From Evernia prunastri (taxonomy: Eukaryota > Ascomycota > Lecanoromycetes > Lecanorales > Parmeliaceae), in contig NKYR01000089.1 of assembly GCA_003184365.1 (NCBI GenBank), forward strand, positions 3,280-67,279: a stretch of 64,000 nt of DNA, read 5' to 3'. Shown here one piece after another: positions 1 to 8,972 of the stretch. The position numbers and the translations under genes were made by a program. The notes under the pieces are model-generated. The model had not been told where the DNA came from, did no database searches, and was given only the letters and a program-made list of their open reading frames with translations. How positions within the stretch are numbered: position 1 is the first letter of the stretch; each line of letters begins with the position of its first letter.

Positions 1-204
1 CATTCAGCGTCTCACCGGAATGGGAACCCCCAAAAACGATTATTTGCAAAATTAAAGAGGCAGCAAGGAAGCTATCGGAACAATCCATGAAGGAGGGCCA
101 TACGATGTTCTACACGGACGGTAGTGGAATCAACAAGAAGATCGGAGCAGCAGCGGTATCCTACACAATGGGATCGCCATGGCAAATATTCATGGGATCT
201 GACA
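1..204 (+). pseudogene. LINE fragment: start of RNase H domain
   Basis: This partial piece is truncated by the window start and by the N at 205. It reads into the first RNase H carboxylate motif (YTDGSG) and stops about 30 residues later. It is nearly identical to 2710-2914 apart from a C/T difference in the AAACT/AAATT stretch near 51. The sequence on the other side of the N belongs to an earlier part of the element, so the reading frame that runs across 205 is a chimera. Confidence 0.85.
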
Positions 205-205
205 N

Positions 206-1523
206 TCCTAAACCTGGAAAGGATCACTCTATTCCCAAAGGATATAGGCCTATTGCACTACTAAACACCATGGGGAAGGCAATGGAGTTCATTCTCGCTA
301 AGCGCATTGCATATCTGGCGGAGACGCATCAACTACTGCCCGCCACGCATATGGGAGGTAGACGACTAAGGTCATGCGAACATGGTATACATTACCTGCT
401 AGAACGCGTCTATCAGGCATGGAATTCAGACAAAGTAGCCACGATGTTGCTGTTAGACGTATCAGGCGCATACGATAAGGTCTCCCACCCCAGACTACTG
501 CACAACCTCCGAAAACGGTCAATAGATCCGAATATTATCAAATGGGTGGAATCCTTCCTCTCAAATAGAACCACCATACTAAAAACAAGCGAGTATGCCA
601 CACCAAGGACTCCCATAGCCACTAGCATCCCACAAGGATCACCACTGTCGCCCATCCTCTACCTGTTTTATAACTCGGATCTTATTGATGCGTGCAACAC
701 TCGGACGGACCTGAACACCGTAGCAACCGGCTTTGTTGACGATATCGGTCTACTGACAGTAGGAGATTCCTCCGAGGACAACTGCAATCATCTCAGAAGA
801 ATCCATGACGAAGTCTGCTTACCATGGGCCAAACGCCACGGCTCGGAGTTCGATCCCAAGAAATATCAGCTGATCCACCTCAGCAGAAAGCAGAGAGACG
901 GCTTAGGCCCGTCCCTCCACCTTAATGCCACACAGTCCATCGAGGCGAGAGATTTCGTCACATATCTGGGAGTGCAAATAGACAGGAAACTTCGGTGGAA
1001 CGACCGCATAAGAGAAATTCGCGCTAAGGCCACTAAGAGCATTGGAGCACTAGCAAGGATATCGGGATCCACCTGGGGTGGTAACTACAAGAGCATGCGT
1101 CAGCTATATCAGGCGGTAGTGGTACCACAAATCTCGTATGGCTGCTCGGCCTGGTATCAGCCCGAAAACTCTCCGGGGCACAACAAGTCTCACTTAGTAG
1201 CATTGCAAAGAATCCAATCGCTTGCGGCCAGAAGAATCACAAGGGCATTCAAGGCCACATCAACACCAGCCCTAGACATAGAGGCACATATCCTACCGGT
1301 CAAACAGCAGCTAGAGAAGCTAACCTCTGAGGCGGTGCTAAGGATTGCAACAAGCCCTTCCTATCATGATATCATTAAACCTCGCATGGAGCGGTGGAAA
1401 TCCAAGAGGAAGCCAAGGAAAAACAGGCTGACTAGCCCACTAGAGAGACATACCAATAGATTTGAATCCCTCTATGGCAATGTTCAACAGCTCGAAAAGT
1501 TGCAACCATTCAGCGTCTCACCG
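206..1523 (+). pseudogene. LINE fragment: reverse transcriptase domain
   Basis: This is an open RT segment of about 439 codons. Visible motifs are the GYRPIALLN block before the catalytic core, motif A with its aspartate (LLLDVSGAYDKVS), motif B (PQGSPLSPILYLFY) and motif C (GFVDDIGL, with the paired Asp). After these comes the thumb/connection region common to LINEs (YLGVQIDRKLRWNDRI). RT copies element RNA onto nicked chromosomal DNA. All catalytic aspartates are present, so this copy may have decayed little. It ends at the N at 1524, just where the RNase H part would begin. Confidence 0.92.
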
Positions 1524-1524
1524 N

Positions 1525-2629
1525 CTCGGAGTTCGATCCCAAGAAATATCAGCTGATCCACCTCAGCAGAAAGCAGAGAGACGGCTTAGGCCCGTCCCTC
1601 CACCTTAATGCCACACAGTCCATCGAGGCGAGAGATTTCGTCACATATCTGGGAGTGCAAATAGACAGGAAACTTCGGTGGAACGACCGCATAAGAGAAA
1701 TTCGCGCTAAGGCCACTAAGAGCATTGGAGCACTAGCAAGGATATCGGGATCCACCTGGGGTGGTAACTACAAGAGCATGCGTCAGCTATATCAGGCGGT
1801 AGTGGTACCACAAATCTCGTATGGCTGCTCGGCCTGGTATCAGCCCGAAAACTCTCCGGGGCACAACAAGTCTCACCTAGTAGCATTGCAAAGAATCCAA
1901 TCGCTTGCGGCCAGAAGAATCACAGGGGCATTCAAGGCCACATCAACACCAGCCCTAGACATAGAGGCACATATCCTACCGGTCAAACAGCAGCTAGAGA
2001 AGCTAACCTCTGAGGCGGTGCTAAGGATTGCAACAAGCCCTTCCTATCATGATATCATTAAGCCTCGCATTGAGCGGTGGAAATCCAAGAGGAAGCCAAG
2101 GAAAAACAGGCTGACTAGCCCACTAGAGAGACATACCAATAGATTTGAATCCCTCTATGGCAATGTTCAACAGCTCGAAAAGTTGCAACCATTCAGCGTC
2201 TCACCGGAATGGGAACGGGAACCCCCAAAAACGATTATTTGCAAAACTAAAGAGGCAGCAAGGAAGCTATCGGAACAATCCATGAAGGAGGGCCATACGA
2301 TGTTCTACACGGACGGTAGTGGAATCAACAAGAAGATCGGAGCAGCAGCGGTATCCTACACAATGGGATCGCCATGGCAAATATTCATGGGATCTGACAC
2401 CTGGTACACCGTCTACTCGGCCGAGTTGCATGGGATTATTCAGGCATTGACTATTGCAACACTCAAACGACCACATCCTACCGGTACGGTCATTATTAAT
2501 ACTGATAATCAGTCATCCATCAGAGCCATTGGAGATCCAGGAAAGAGATCAGGCCAAATCTATGTCATGCATGCAGTCCAAATGATCAATGCTCTCCGAG
2601 ATCAAGGAATCTCTACCGAATTGCACTGG
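1525..2629 (+). pseudogene. LINE fragment: RT C-terminus and RNase H (second copy)
   Basis: It repeats the RT C-terminal region already seen at about 843-1523 and continues through RNase H. RNase H carboxylate motifs YTDGSG, SAELHG and NTDNQ are present, and the segment stops at HW before the last conserved region. It carries six extra bases (CGGGAA, near 2215) relative to the other copies, turning EWEPP into EWEREPP. At the position where the 3014-4055 copy has a stop, this copy reads CAA (Gln). Confidence 0.88.
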
Positions 2630-2630
2630 N

Positions 2631-3012
2631 GCTGACTAGCCCACTAGAGAGACATACCAATAGATTTGAATCCCTCTATGGCAATGTTCAACAGCTCGAA
2701 AAGTTGCAACCATTCAGCGTCTCACCGGAATGGGAACCCCCAAAAACGATTATTTGCAAAACTAAAGAGGCAGCAAGGAAGCTATCGGAACAATCCATGA
2801 AGGAGGGCCATACGATGTTCTACACGGACGGTAATGGAATCAACAAGAAGATCGGAGCAGCAGCGGTATCCTACACAATGGGATCGCCATGGCAAATATT
2901 CATGGGATCTGACACCTGGTACACCGTCTACTCGGCCGAGTTGCATGGGATTATTCAGGCATTGACTATTGCAACACTCAAACGACCACATCCTACCGGT
3001 ACGGTCATTATT
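2631..3012 (+). pseudogene. LINE fragment: RNase H (third copy)
   Basis: A short piece that overlaps 2111-2495 of the previous fragment, from LTSPLERH through YTDGNG and SAELHG. Gly-Ser-Gly of the first RNase H motif reads Gly-Asn-Gly here, from a G to A change. It is cut by the N at 3013. Confidence 0.82.
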
Positions 3013-3013
3013 N

Positions 3014-4055
3014 AACGATTATTTGCAAAATTAAAGAGGCAGCAAAGAAGCTATCGGAACAATCCATGAAGGAGGGCCATACGATGTTCTACACGGACGG
3101 TAGCGGAATCAACAAGAAGATCGGAGCAGCAGCGGTATCCTACACAATGGGATCGCCATGGCAAATATTCATGGGATCTGACACCTGGTACACCGTCTAC
3201 TCGGCCGAGTTGCATGGGATTATTCAGGCATTGACTATTGCAACACTCAAACGACCACATCCTACCGGTACGGTTATTATTAATACTGATAATCAGTCAT
3301 CCATCAGAGCCATTGGAGATCCAGGAAAGAGATCAGGCTAAATCTATGTCATGCATGCAGTCCAAATGATCAATGCTCTCCGGGATCAAGGAATCTCTAC
3401 CGAATTGCACTGGATACCGGCCCACATCGGTATTGCAGGTAACGAATGGGCCGATGTAGAGGCAAAAAAGGCCACCGGCTGGAGGACGAAAACGGTACAC
3501 GGCAGAGTATTGGGAAGAGACACTAATGAGACGGCCCCACTGTCAACTATCCAGTGTAGAATGATAGCAACGGTCAAGACAGCCATCAGAAAACACGCCT
3601 ATCAACAATGGGCCAAAGAATGGGCCAGGGAAACACGCGGTAATGCTCTGAGGAAGATTCAACCCATACCGTCCAACAAGACCATGCGATTGCATGCTAG
3701 GGTTAAACGTGCTAAGACGTCACTGATCACACAAATACGGACCGAAAAGATCGGTCTCAGGGCCTTCCTATTCGACAGGAGGGTACCAGACATCGATAAC
3801 GACAAATGCGAATGTGGGCGGGCTAGACAGACCGCCCGCCACCTACTACACGAATGTAGGCTGTATGCAAAGCAGAGGAGTAGGCTTTGGGCAGCGGAAA
3901 GGAGGAAGGTGCAAGGGGGGGTGATAATTCACGAAGATATGCTGACAACACCTCGCTACGCCTCCATGGCGGCGAATTTTATATGGAATACTGGGCTCAT
4001 TGGGCAATTTCGAGCCCTCGATGAAGAACAAGAAGAAGGATTCGTAGAGGCATGA
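3014..4055 (+). pseudogene. LINE fragment: RNase H and ORF2 C-terminus with in-frame stop
   Basis: It contains RNase H motifs YTDGSG, SAELHG, NTDNQ and HWIPAHIGIAGNEWAD, so all expected carboxylates are encoded. It is interrupted by TAA at 3339-3341, where the 1525-2629 copy has CAA. After RNase H comes a basic region, then CECGRARQTARHLLHEC, a C-x-C-x8-H-x4-C motif typical of LINE ORF2 C-termini. The ORF ends at 4053-4055. The CAA to TAA change is the CpA to TpA type favoured by repeat-induced point mutation, but one site is not proof of RIP. Confidence 0.88.
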
Positions 4056-4081
4056 TATCAACAAGCAGGACGCGGCCACGA

Positions 4082-4118
4082 TGTGGGGGGGCCCAGCGTA
4101 GTAGGGTACCCCCCCACA
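4082..4118 (+). other. Perfect 10-bp stem-loop in LINE 3' UTR
   Basis: The left arm TGTGGGGGGG (4082-4091) pairs perfectly with the right arm CCCCCCCACA (4109-4118) around a 17-base loop. Inside the loop CCC (4092-4094) can also pair with GGG (4103-4105). It starts 27 bases after the ORF2 stop. Some LINE RTs recognise a 3' hairpin of their own RNA; that role here is inferred. Confidence 0.75.
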
Positions 4119-4276
4119 AGGATGCATGCAATGAGGCAGCAAGTGGATCCACACCGATTTGTATAGCCTCACTTTTGCTAGTGGGGCAATATGATTGGCT
4201 GGATTGGCTGGTAGATGGATTATGTAATCTCGCATAGTTGGCCCACTAAGGGACTAACTTCAGGGTAGTATGACAT

Positions 4277-4292
4277 AATCAATCAATCAATC
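4277..4292 (+). repeat. (AATC)4 tail of the LINE
   Basis: Four AATC units followed by a short A-run. Many I-type LINEs end in a short tandem repeat instead of poly(A), so this is taken as the 3' boundary of the element. Confidence 0.8.
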
Positions 4293-5024
4293 AAAAACCT
4301 CCTTTGGTATCCTATAATCCTGCTAGGTTCTCACCAAGAACTTAGCATCAAGATGCTCCAAGGATGCTTCAGATCAGAAGAGTACCATGCCTTTACTCTT
4401 GAGAGAAAAGACGAGACTCACAATCATAGGTGATTCACTAGTTTTTTTATATAACATGAGGACAAGATCTGTCTTCCACGAAATACAGCAATGACGGGAT
4501 GAGAAAGTAGATTACGTTGTAAAGTGTATCGTAAATGCAAGGCTTTGGATGAGATGATAGGGTAAGCACACATTTATATATGTATTTCGCAATATGACGA
4601 CGCAGAGCAAAGATTGTACTCCCGGCTTTGAGGTCCAGTGGTGTGATTCTGGCGGCTAGAGCAGCTTGAATATGAAGGGAAGCTTGACGCGCCTTCGTAG
4701 TAGATTCAAATGCAATCAAAAAAATGAGCCTCCAAGACAACCACTATCCCGGCGTACCCGTCAGGTTGCTTGCCGCTAGTCTAGTCGGTAGGCTGCGGTG
4801 TATCGCTGCCGAACAGTAGGGAAGAGCAATGAAAGCTGCAGTGCAAGGTATTTTGGTTGCAGCTTCACATCCTTTGTGACTGTTCGATCTTCCTTCCTCT
4901 TGACCCCATTAATTATAGACTTCCATCGCGCCAAAATGTCTAGATACCAGCTTGGCTCTCCTTCATTCCTCTCATCATCCTCCTCATCCGGGCAGACGTC
5001 TAAAACGTATCTTCAGTCTAGATC
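4293..5024. other. Intergenic region, no gene supported
   Basis: The sequence between the LINE tail and the F-box-like gene has only short open frames without recognisable domains. A 97-codon minus-strand frame (4447-4740) is open, but its product resembles nothing I know, so it is not annotated. Confidence 0.5.
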
Positions 5025-5741
5025 TCAGATGCCTCTAGAGCTCAAAGGTTGAAGGAGCTTCTCGAACGTCAAGTCCTTCTCCCCGGCACCATCAATCACG
5101 AATACTTCCGGCATGCTCTTGACAGATTCCCTCTTAAAGGAAAAGACAGCATGAGAGCGCATTGTACAATATCCAGCCCGATAGAAAGCCCCCTCAAGAT
5201 TGACATGCAGCCTTTCCAACCTGCAGTGATCGAGCAGCGGAAACAACTCCTGGGGACAGATGAATACTCCTAGGACATTTTTATGCAAATGGTGCAGTAC
5301 CCTCGCTAACCGCTCTTGCTTTTGGTACACTCGCCTATGAAAGAGGATGTCGTCTTGCGGCACGAGAAGCTCCGTATTCCGAATATCGCCTCGATCCGCT
5401 CTAGGGAGATCGTCGTAATCTAGCCTCACGGTCACTGACTTAAGCCATAATTTGCGCTCTGGCGTATTCAGGCATTGCTCGAAAAACCTTTGGGATGACT
5501 CGGTACGCCCCAAGTGAACGTGGTTGCGTTTATATGTTGCGGGCTCGGCTTCCAGGCGAATAGCCTTTGATACCTGCAACAGCGCTAGATTCGGAAGATC
5601 ACATCCAGACTTTTCCTGGGCGGTCTGTGCATCACCTGGATATGCATCACTGAGGCTGTATGGGTAGATTTCACCAACTATGAGGCACTCTTCATAGATC
5701 ATCTGACGAATCTCCGGGGGCAAGTCGTAGAAGTGAACCAT
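5025..5741 (-). CDS. F-box-like / 2EXR-type fungal protein
   Basis: A 238-residue protein beginning MVHFYDLPPEIRQMIYEE. The LPxEIRxxIY signature near the N-terminus marks the large fungal family of F-box-like or 2EXR proteins; in true F-box proteins this motif contacts Skp1 for ubiquitin ligase assembly. A second typical element follows at about residues 45-60 (LALLQVSKAIRLEAEPATY), where such proteins usually carry LLxVxRxIxxEA. The rest has no recognised domain. I chose the ATG at 5739-5741 because the LPxEIR motif follows it directly. The frame stays open upstream to an in-frame Met at 5912, which would add 57 residues lacking the family pattern. The gene stands alone between transposon debris. 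Substrate and function are unknown. Confidence 0.72.
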   Translation of the reverse strand: MVHFYDLPPEIRQMIYEECLIVGEIYPYSLSDAYPGDAQTAQEKSGCDLPNLALLQVSKAIRLEAEPATYKRNHVHLGRTESSQRFFEQCLNTPERKLWLKSVTVRLDYDDLPRADRGDIRNTELLVPQDDILFHRRVYQKQERLARVLHHLHKNVLGVFICPQELFPLLDHCRLERLHVNLEGAFYRAGYCTMRSHAVFSFKRESVKSMPEVFVIDGAGEKDLTFEKLLQPLSSRGI

Positions 5742-6114
5742 GGCGCTACTATCGTTCAATGTCAATCCCTTTCGTCTGCAGGAAGCGGGTACGAAGATAC
5801 TCACATGAAGCGCTAGATCACCAAGTCGTGTAATTTCCGGCCGGTGCAACTTAAGGCGTGACCGAGGTGGTTTGGAGTGCTGCAATGACCGAGCACCAAG
5901 TAATGGTATCACACAGGTTTTCGGAGCGGTGATGAGCTAGGTTTGGCGATAGGCTGAGCAATTGAAGTTTAGTGAAGCCACGAAGAAAATATTAGGTGCA
6001 CAGGATGATACTAGATACACAGTTATATAGTTTGAAGAGATAGGCGGTGAAACTGAAAGAGTATGTATATCCAGAGCCTATCCCATCGTCTGGCAGGGTG
6101 CACAAATCAGGGGC
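5742..6114. other. Intergenic region
   Basis: The upstream region of the F-box-like gene on the minus strand. No coding sequence or clear element is seen. It ends at a TTAA that may be the target site of the piggyBac-type relic. Confidence 0.5.
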
Positions 6115-6985
6115 TTAACCCTAGAGCCGCGCAACGACCAAAACATTGTCTCCATTAGCTTTCGACCCCCTGCTTAGACCGTGACTTTAATTTTTAGCTG
6201 CATAGTGAGTCGGTCCCCGCAGGGGGTCTGCACCAAAAACCCCCTGTTTCTTGTATTCTATTCTAAATATGCCAAGCCTACAGCGAAAATCGACTGCCCT
6301 AGTTAGAATACTGAAATTTATAGTAATATTCGGAAGATGGCCCAAGTTTGGCTATCGGGTCCGGGTCCGGGTCCGGATCCGAAAAGTCTTGGCATGTTTA
6401 GGACTTTTGATCAACATGCTCCCCCCCTTTCTATCATTGATAATTCGATTTGAATGCCGTGTTTGGAGGGTCTCGGACGCTGAGAGATAGGAAATCTAGC
6501 GCCGAGACCCGTTGCCGGAAAGAGGTAACCCGNTCAATGCATTCAGCTACACCTCAAGTCCCTGACAAAATGCACGTACTTCTCGTGCTATGTTTGGAAA
6601 ACAGGCCCGAAAAGAGCTGTCTATCCCCGAGTTCATTGATATGTATAATCATTATATGAATGGGGTAGATAATGCTGATCAATTGCGATGTTATTACACC
6701 AGACAACGAGTACATTACCAAAGTTGAAAGCCTCTATGACATTTTCTCTTAAATACCGCCATCGTCAATGCATATAAGATACATCGTTGTACTCCTGGAA
6801 GTCATTACAGTCAGCGAGAATTCCGTGTGAGACTTGTATGTCAATTGTTCGAGTATTCTGAGCGGCTTACTGGAAGATGTCCTAATGTCAAGGAGTCTCT
6901 GTCAGTACGAGTACATCCAGCAGCTAGCCGTGATCATGGCCTATGTCACGGTGTGAAGTCAGCCCAGCTTCCAGCCCAGATCTAG
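6115..6985 (+). mobile_element. piggyBac-type DNA transposon relic
   Basis: TTAA at 6115-6118 is followed directly by CCCTAGAGC. piggyBac elements insert at TTAA and their ends begin CCCTAG or similar, so this could be the left terminus. A 10-bp perfect inverted repeat, GACCCCCTGC (6164-6173) and GCAGGGGGTC (6219-6228), lies just inside, as subterminal repeats often do. The transposase remnant at 6590-6985 supports the family. An N at 6533 splits the element and no matching right end was found, so the copy is truncated or misjoined. A short GGTCCG-type triplication lies at about 6358-6376. Confidence 0.6.
6590..6985 (+). pseudogene. piggyBac-family transposase remnant (DDE C-terminal part)
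   Basis: In the frame of 6590 the reading gives FIDMYNHYMNGVDNADQLRC, the highly conserved piggyBac block (N-x-x-M-x-G-V-D-x-x-D-Q-L) that includes a catalytic Asp. It is followed by YYTRQRVHYQS, then NTAIVNAYKIH and FRVRLVCQLFE, both typical of the following helices. Two TGA stops interrupt it, at positions where the family usually has Trp (KPLW-type motif). The upstream catalytic domain is missing, apparently at the N gap at 6533. The gene is dead. Confidence 0.8.
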
Positions 6986-7033
6986 TCTAGATCTAGCCTA
7001 CTCAGCCAAGGGTTGCTAGAACCCCATTCCCAC

Positions 7034-7349
7034 TGTTGTATATGCGACGGTTATGCGATAGCCGTGTTGGCTTTCGTCTGATCCTATATAGGGGCGCTGA
7101 GCGCCCACTTTCCACTTTCCTTCCTTGTCTTTCGTCTTGTAAATAGACCTGACCCTATCAGACCAAGTATACCAAGTGGTAGCCCTAGTTCCAGCCTCGT
7201 TCCCTGACATTACGAAAGACCTACTATTCATAGCACTCCCACGTGCTAACTCGAGTCTCGACACTATGACCGACGCTGAAGACCAGCAGCGAATCCAGCA
7301 CTTTATCCAACAAGTGGCTAACAATCCCCAAGAGATTCTTAACCAAATN
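7034..7349 (+). mobile_element. Probable LTR end, leader and gag start of an LTR retrotransposon
   Basis: A stretch beginning TGTTGTATATG contains a TATATA box (about 7086) and pyrimidine-rich sequence. It is followed by a GTGGTAGCCC segment near 7175 that could be a primer binding site, then ATG at 7265 opening a Gln-rich frame MTDAEDQQRIQHFIQQVANN. Fungal Gypsy/Copia gag proteins often start in this style after a short leader. The frame is cut by the N at 7349. No second LTR or pol was found here, so this is an inference from layout. Confidence 0.4.
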
Positions 7350-7591
7350 GCTATCGAAACAGCTTCACAACGGTCCCGTTTGACAATTTTATTTTACTGT
7401 TCGCTTGCCAGTACGAACGGAAGGGTGGATGATCTAGTTGTAGTGTCAGAACCGTGCCCAGAGTCAAGTCTAATGGGGGTAAATTGAATAAGACAACTAG
7501 ATAAGGAGGAAATATGTACAGAAGAAGAGCGCTTAAATACTAGGAAGAATCCCCGCTAGCCTATGTGTCAATGGGAATGTGTCAATAACCA

Positions 7592-7653
7592 ATAAACACT
7601 CTATGTGCTAGACACATAGCCATAAACACTCCCTATGTGCCTGACACCTAGGG
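7592..7653. repeat. Two imperfect tandem copies of a ~30-bp unit
   Basis: Unit 1 (7592-7621) and unit 2 (7622-7653) both begin ATAAACACTC and run through CTATGTGC and GACAC. A related CTATGTGTCA occurs just upstream at 7561. Likely part of an LTR or other element end. Confidence 0.6.
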
Positions 7654-8972
7654 TACGTCCGTAACAGGTCTGGTGTCAACTGTCCTCGAAGGTTAGTAAG
7701 GTATACAACGCGGGATATTGCCGTAGGGAGTTAGATTTTGTTACTAACGAATTCGCTATATAATTCTACGCGTCGTAGTATATATTTCTAAGTGGTTTTG
7801 ATGAGAATTGATGGATCTGTGATTGATTCAAAAATTTGTTGACACGAAGCTCGTTTTGGATAAAAACGGGGTTTCTGGAGCAGGCGTCCTACAACAAAAG
7901 TCCGCGAAGCGATCTAGACTTTTTTGAGCTTAGTTCCAGCGCTAACATGTTAGCCTTTGGGACTAAGGTAGGACGCCGGCGTGAAGGAGGCAACCGGATT
8001 TTAGCCTCTACGAGTAAGGTTTGTACCTAATACGCTAACCGAGGCAGCGCTCAGACTTTGTAATAATTTAATAAAAGAGCAGTGTCAATAATGTCCAGCA
8101 GCCGTCTGATCGTGCAATGCAGGCACCGTGAAAGCAGACCCGTCGGACTGAGGCAGGATTGTATGATATCGTCTGGTGTTTTAGACATGATCTAGGTAGG
8201 TTTGGGCGAATTCACCTGTACCTTAGTCCCACAGAAGAAGGCTTGATCATGGATGCGGTTTCGCTCACTCGAATTCTCAATGGGCAATGGAAATGGCTCA
8301 CATCCCTCCATCTCGAACTGTGGTGTAGTTGCTCAAAGTCTGGTTCAGCAATGCCCGGTGTTTTTGTCTCCGTTGCCAGAATAAATGTTGTCATTATTTT
8401 TTCAGACTGTTCAATTCTCCCAGTGCTTGCGCAGAGCTGCGCAAATCCATCTACTTTGTGATGAATGCAGTTCTGGTGCTGACTCTTCATTGGTTGAAGG
8501 CGATTTATCCGGTCCTTAGAGTCAACATTAAAAGAACATCCTAATAGCTAGATCCTGAAACTCCAACCTATCTTTATCAGATCATAAGCTACATGCACTC
8601 ACTTCTTTCGGATCTGTGCAGAATAGGCCGCGATTGGTTTTTCGTTGTTATCAATAGGAGCTTTGGGTAGGAGCAGGCCAGTTACAGGCCTATTTATTCG
8701 AGTTAGCATTGGCAATAGAGCAGCACCTCCAAAAAAGATAGAAAAGCAAATGGCGCCCATTCAAAACGTGTCATGTGACCGTTGTAGACTATTCCAAGCA
8801 AGTTCTAGATTTGATGCAAAGGGAAGCGGGACTCCTACCTCCACTTGACAAGCCTCTGGGCAACATGCCCGCAACAGACGTCTCGAAAGGGTTACAATTT
8901 CTTTAGATCTAGGACATACAACTTGCGAACCGACATCAGGTTTATAAGATCGCGCGTGGAGTAGATCCTGTC
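7654..8972. other. Intergenic region with probable transposon debris
   Basis: No gene is supported. Short open frames lack domains and Kozak-like context. AT-rich and GC-rich patches alternate, which fits old element fragments, but none can be named. Confidence 0.45.

Larger units (their letters stand above)
1..4292 (+). mobile_element. LINE (I/Tad-type non-LTR retrotransposon), composite of overlapping fragments
   Basis: The stretch encodes the 3' half of a LINE ORF2: reverse transcriptase, then RNase H, then a C-terminal Cys/His motif, a 3' UTR and a simple-repeat tail. The order is impossible for one element. An RNase H piece (1-204) comes before RT (206-1523), the RT C-terminus is repeated after position 1524, and the RNase H start occurs four times (near 87, 2281, 2796, 3066). 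Each switch falls on a single N (205, 1524, 2630, 3013). I infer that the scaffold joined reads from several near-identical copies and that each N is a gap of unknown size. Copies differ mostly by transitions. The endonuclease and ORF1 are not in the window. RNase H within the ORF is typical of the I and Tad1 groups; the exact clade is inferred. Confidence 0.93.

Noticed and set aside
87..1556. One continuous 489-codon LINE ORF
   Set aside because: It crosses N at 205 and 1524 and joins RNase H to RT in the wrong order, so it is an assembly chimera.
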